Of a DNA stretch of 5,515 bases, positions 4,847 to 5,515 are shown piece by piece (position 1 is the stretch's first letter; every line of letters starts with the position of its first letter). The stretch spans positions 1-5,515 of the forward strand of contig JACDAK010000278.1 of assembly GCA_013695495.1 (NCBI GenBank), written 5' to 3'. Source of the stretch: Blastocatellia bacterium (GTDB taxonomy: Bacteria > Acidobacteriota > Blastocatellia > Pyrinomonadales > Pyrinomonadaceae). Position numbers and translations under genes: made by a program. The notes under the pieces were generated by a model. The model did not search any database and was not told the origin of the DNA. It worked only from the letters and a program-made list of their open reading frames with translations.

Positions 4847-5515
4847 TTAGGCACCCGCGATCGCCCGCGTCAACGACGAAAAGATGTCACGGCCGTCACT
4901 CGACCCAAGCATCTCCTCACAAGCTCGCTCTGGGTGCGGCATCATTCCTAGCACGTTCCTGTCCTGATTACAGATTCCCGCAATGTTCGACCGGGCCCCG
5001 TTTGGATTCGATTCCGGCGTAGTCTCGCCGTCGGGCTCGCAATACCTAAACACTATCTGCCCGTTCTCTTCCAGAGAATGAAACGTCGCATCATCGCAGA
5101 CGTAATTCCCTTCAGCATGCGCAACCGGTATCGACAGGACCTGTCCATTCTCAAGCTGATTCGTGTAAGGAGTGTTCTGATTCTCGATTCGGATATTCAC
5201 ATGCCTGCAAACAAAATGCAGCCCGGCATTTCTGATCAATGCCCCGGGCAGCAGTCCCGCCTCGCACAATATCTGAAAGCCGTTGCATATACCGAAGACA
5301 AGCTTCCCTTCCGCCGCGAAATTCTTCACAGCCGACATCACCGGAGAAAACCGGGCCAGGGCCCCAGCCCGCAGATAATCGCCATACGAGAATCCGCCCG
5401 GTATTATCAGCGCATCGAAACGGCTCAGTTCCGTCTCCTTATGCCAGATGAAATCTACCGGCTGCCCCACGTGCTTCGAGATCGCGTGATAAGCGTCGTG
5501 ATCACAATTTGAGCC
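4847..5515 (-). CDS. purQ: Phosphoribosylformylglycinamidine synthase glutaminase subunit PurQ (N-terminal end off right edge)
   Basis: PurQ releases ammonia from glutamine for PurL, with PurS, in the fourth step of purine synthesis (FGAR to FGAM) in the cytosol. The reading frame is open to the right edge. Its first visible residues GSNCDHDAYHAISKH are the PurQ N terminus, normally preceded by about nine residues ending in VFPG, so a GTG start at 5470 would be false. Visible class-I glutaminase features are IIPGGFSYGDYLRAGA, the nucleophile Cys in GICNGFQ (codon 5285-5287), the HAEGNY segment, and the His/Glu pair in MMPHPER (codons 4934-4936 and 4928-4930). The visible 222 residues plus the missing few give the usual length of small PurQ (about 230), as in organisms with separate purS and purL. 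Those genes are not in view. It converges on the small secreted-protein gene, with a hairpin between. Confidence 0.96.
   Translation of the reverse strand, partial: GSNCDHDAYHAISKHVGQPVDFIWHKETELSRFDALIIPGGFSYGDYLRAGALARFSPVMSAVKNFAAEGKLVFGICNGFQILCEAGLLPGALIRNAGLHFVCRHVNIRIENQNTPYTNQLENGQVLSIPVAHAEGNYVCDDATFHSLEENGQIVFRYCEPDGETTPESNPNGARSNIAGICNQDRNVLGMMPHPERACEEMLGSSDGRDIFSSLTRAIAGA

Noticed and set aside
5078..5512. Long plus-strand open frame opposite purQ
   Set aside because: The minus strand encodes PurQ with its catalytic Cys, His and Glu; the plus frame has no motif and no ribosome site.

Overview
The window looks like ordinary chromosomal DNA of an aerobic bacterium, probably an acidobacterium of the Blastocatellia type. 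That placement is an inference. It rests on the actA-actB pair of an alternative complex III, on an N-terminally extended, Tat-type ActB, and on a small NGG-repeat secreted protein resembling DUF4097 proteins; no rRNA or marker gene is present to confirm it. I see no tRNA, rRNA, CRISPR array, insertion sequence, integrase or origin. Coding density is high, and no gene-free stretch exceeds about 245 bases.

Left part (1-1248, minus strand): the start of the alternative complex III operon. actA (pentaheme cytochrome c) is complete, and actB (molybdopterin-oxidoreductase-like/iron-sulfur subunit) runs off the left edge. Together they would carry electrons from membrane quinol to periplasmic acceptors or a terminal oxidase. 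Upstream, 1249-1491 is a non-coding region with weak promoter candidates and short repeats.

Middle (1492-3313): a ROK-family gene on the minus strand and a DedA-family membrane protein gene on the plus strand diverge from a shared 160-base region. The ROK gene has a near-consensus promoter (TTGACA-17-TAAAAT) with a small perfect palindrome at its predicted transcription start. The ROK protein keeps the catalytic Asp but lacks the family's zinc-binding cysteine loop and the usual GGT phosphate loop.

Right part (3404-5515): a GHMP-family sugar kinase and a tiny secreted protein on the plus strand, then purQ (purine synthesis glutaminase subunit) on the minus strand, convergent with the small gene. 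A strong hairpin between the small gene and purQ fits a terminator. purQ runs off the right edge, with about nine N-terminal residues missing.

No unmistakable new system is present. The points most worth a second look are the degenerate ROK protein and the palindrome in its leader, the miniature DUF4097-like secreted protein, and the charged helical tail on the DedA protein.
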